Shown here: positions 55,928 through 56,455 of the stretch, piece by piece
Layout: the number at the start of each line of letters is the position of its first letter
Numbering within the stretch: position 1 is the stretch's first letter
From: an uncultured beta proteobacterium
GTDB taxonomy: Bacteria; Pseudomonadota; Gammaproteobacteria; Burkholderiales; SG8-41
Reading direction: 5' to 3'
DNA: 56,455 nucleotides
Assembly: GCA_903885665.1 (NCBI GenBank)
Contig: CAISJL010000163.1
Coordinates: forward strand, 1-56,455
The notes under the pieces: generated by a model
The model's database searches: none
What the model was told of the DNA's origin: nothing
The model's input: the letters and a program-made list of their open reading frames with translations, nothing else
Translations under genes and position numbers: made by a program

Positions 55928-56455
55928 CCCAAAACACTCGCCACTCACAAACACTACTCATACAGACTACCCCCTGTACCGGGCAATTTGATCGATTAAA
56001 TTTGTTTTTCAGTCTCGTGAAGACCTACCGCCAACAATAGGCCGAAAGAAGTTACTCGCTTTATCAAGACAGATGTGCATAGAATGACTATAACTATGAT
56101 TAATAGCGCTCATATAGACACTCTTGGAGATCCGTACACAGGAAGCAGTTCTCCACATCAGATTTGCTTTCGCGCTCAATTGGCGACCCCAAGCCATTGC
56201 CACCTATTGCGTCGCTGAAACCACCCGCAGCTCCAGGCTACACTGCACTTCACCACGCCTATTTAACACCGCCACAAGCAACAATTCACCTCGAAATAAT
56301 TGCGTCTTAACTGTCCTAGACATTGAGAAAATTATGACGCTTAACTTATGGTTTTAAGAATGGCATTTACAAAATAAGCCATTTAGCGAATTTTAATATA
56401 TCTTTGATGATTCTAGAATAATGATACTAAAAACTATGCATTAATTTATTAATAA
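55928..56455. other. 528-base end region without a clear gene
   Basis: The short frames here (for example 56124-56357) have no ribosome site or recognisable protein sequence. The last 150 bases are AT-rich and may be the promoter region of a gene beyond the window. Confidence 0.5.

Noticed and set aside
56124-56357. 77-codon frame at the window end
   Set aside because: No ribosome site, odd composition and no recognisable protein pattern.

Overview
The window is a stretch of bacterial chromosome of moderate GC content with the gene order and families of a betaproteobacterium, most likely Burkholderiales (inference). Supporting signs are the runs lspA-ileS-ribF, murJ-rpsT next to argD/argF/argG, xseB-ispA-dxs-folE-ribBA, cysI with a DUF934 partner opposite cysB, clpS-clpA-cspA, and a Bug-type (TctC) solute receptor. 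No phage, insertion sequence or CRISPR array is visible.

Layout. 1-4.9 kb: a type IV pilus minor-pilin locus with three tandem PilE-like pilins (the first cut by the window edge), then fimT, pilV, pilW and pilX, with no pilY1 after pilX. 5-16.8 kb: ispH, lspA-ileS, ribF, a sulfite reductase/siroheme group (cysI-DUF934-cobA) with cysB divergent, and murJ. 16.8-22.3 kb: rpsT, argD, argF, argG-ppnP and yajQ. 22.4-27.6 kb, minus strand: xseB-ispA-dxs-folE-ribBA, joining isoprenoid, folate and riboflavin precursor synthesis. 28.2-31.1 kb: a Rieske oxygenase and a sulfide dehydrogenase pair (FCSD flavoprotein plus cytochrome c). 31.4-34.6 kb: clpA, a clpS whose frame is broken at a run of nine T, and a cold shock gene. 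34.8-39.9 kb: a 458-residue protein I do not recognise, rluE, a tiny secreted Lys/Ala-rich protein, nudJ, mnmA and a GST.

The most interesting part is 40-53.5 kb, a selenocysteine module. selA-selB plus a thioredoxin-reductase-like gene form an operon (47489-51826), and selC, the tRNA-Sec gene, is at 53416-53510. A hidden selenoprotein lies at 40136-40909. It is a glutaredoxin-like domain whose active site reads U-S-S-C, with Sec at an in-frame TGA (codon 16), joined to a DinB-like helical domain. The TGA is followed by a perfect 8-bp hairpin with G first in the apical loop, at the spacing expected of a bacterial SECIS. An ordinary gene caller would stop at the TGA and lose the glutaredoxin half. 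selD is not in the window.

Between and after the selenium genes lie carboxylate/CoA-type catabolic genes: a DUF4387/AtuA-like pair, a Bug receptor, an alpha/beta hydrolase with a palindromic operator candidate, a quinone oxidoreductase, an MmgE/PrpD protein and a crotonase. Many intergenic gaps carry short, degenerate tandem repeats of a different sequence each time, which points to frequent slippage in this genome.
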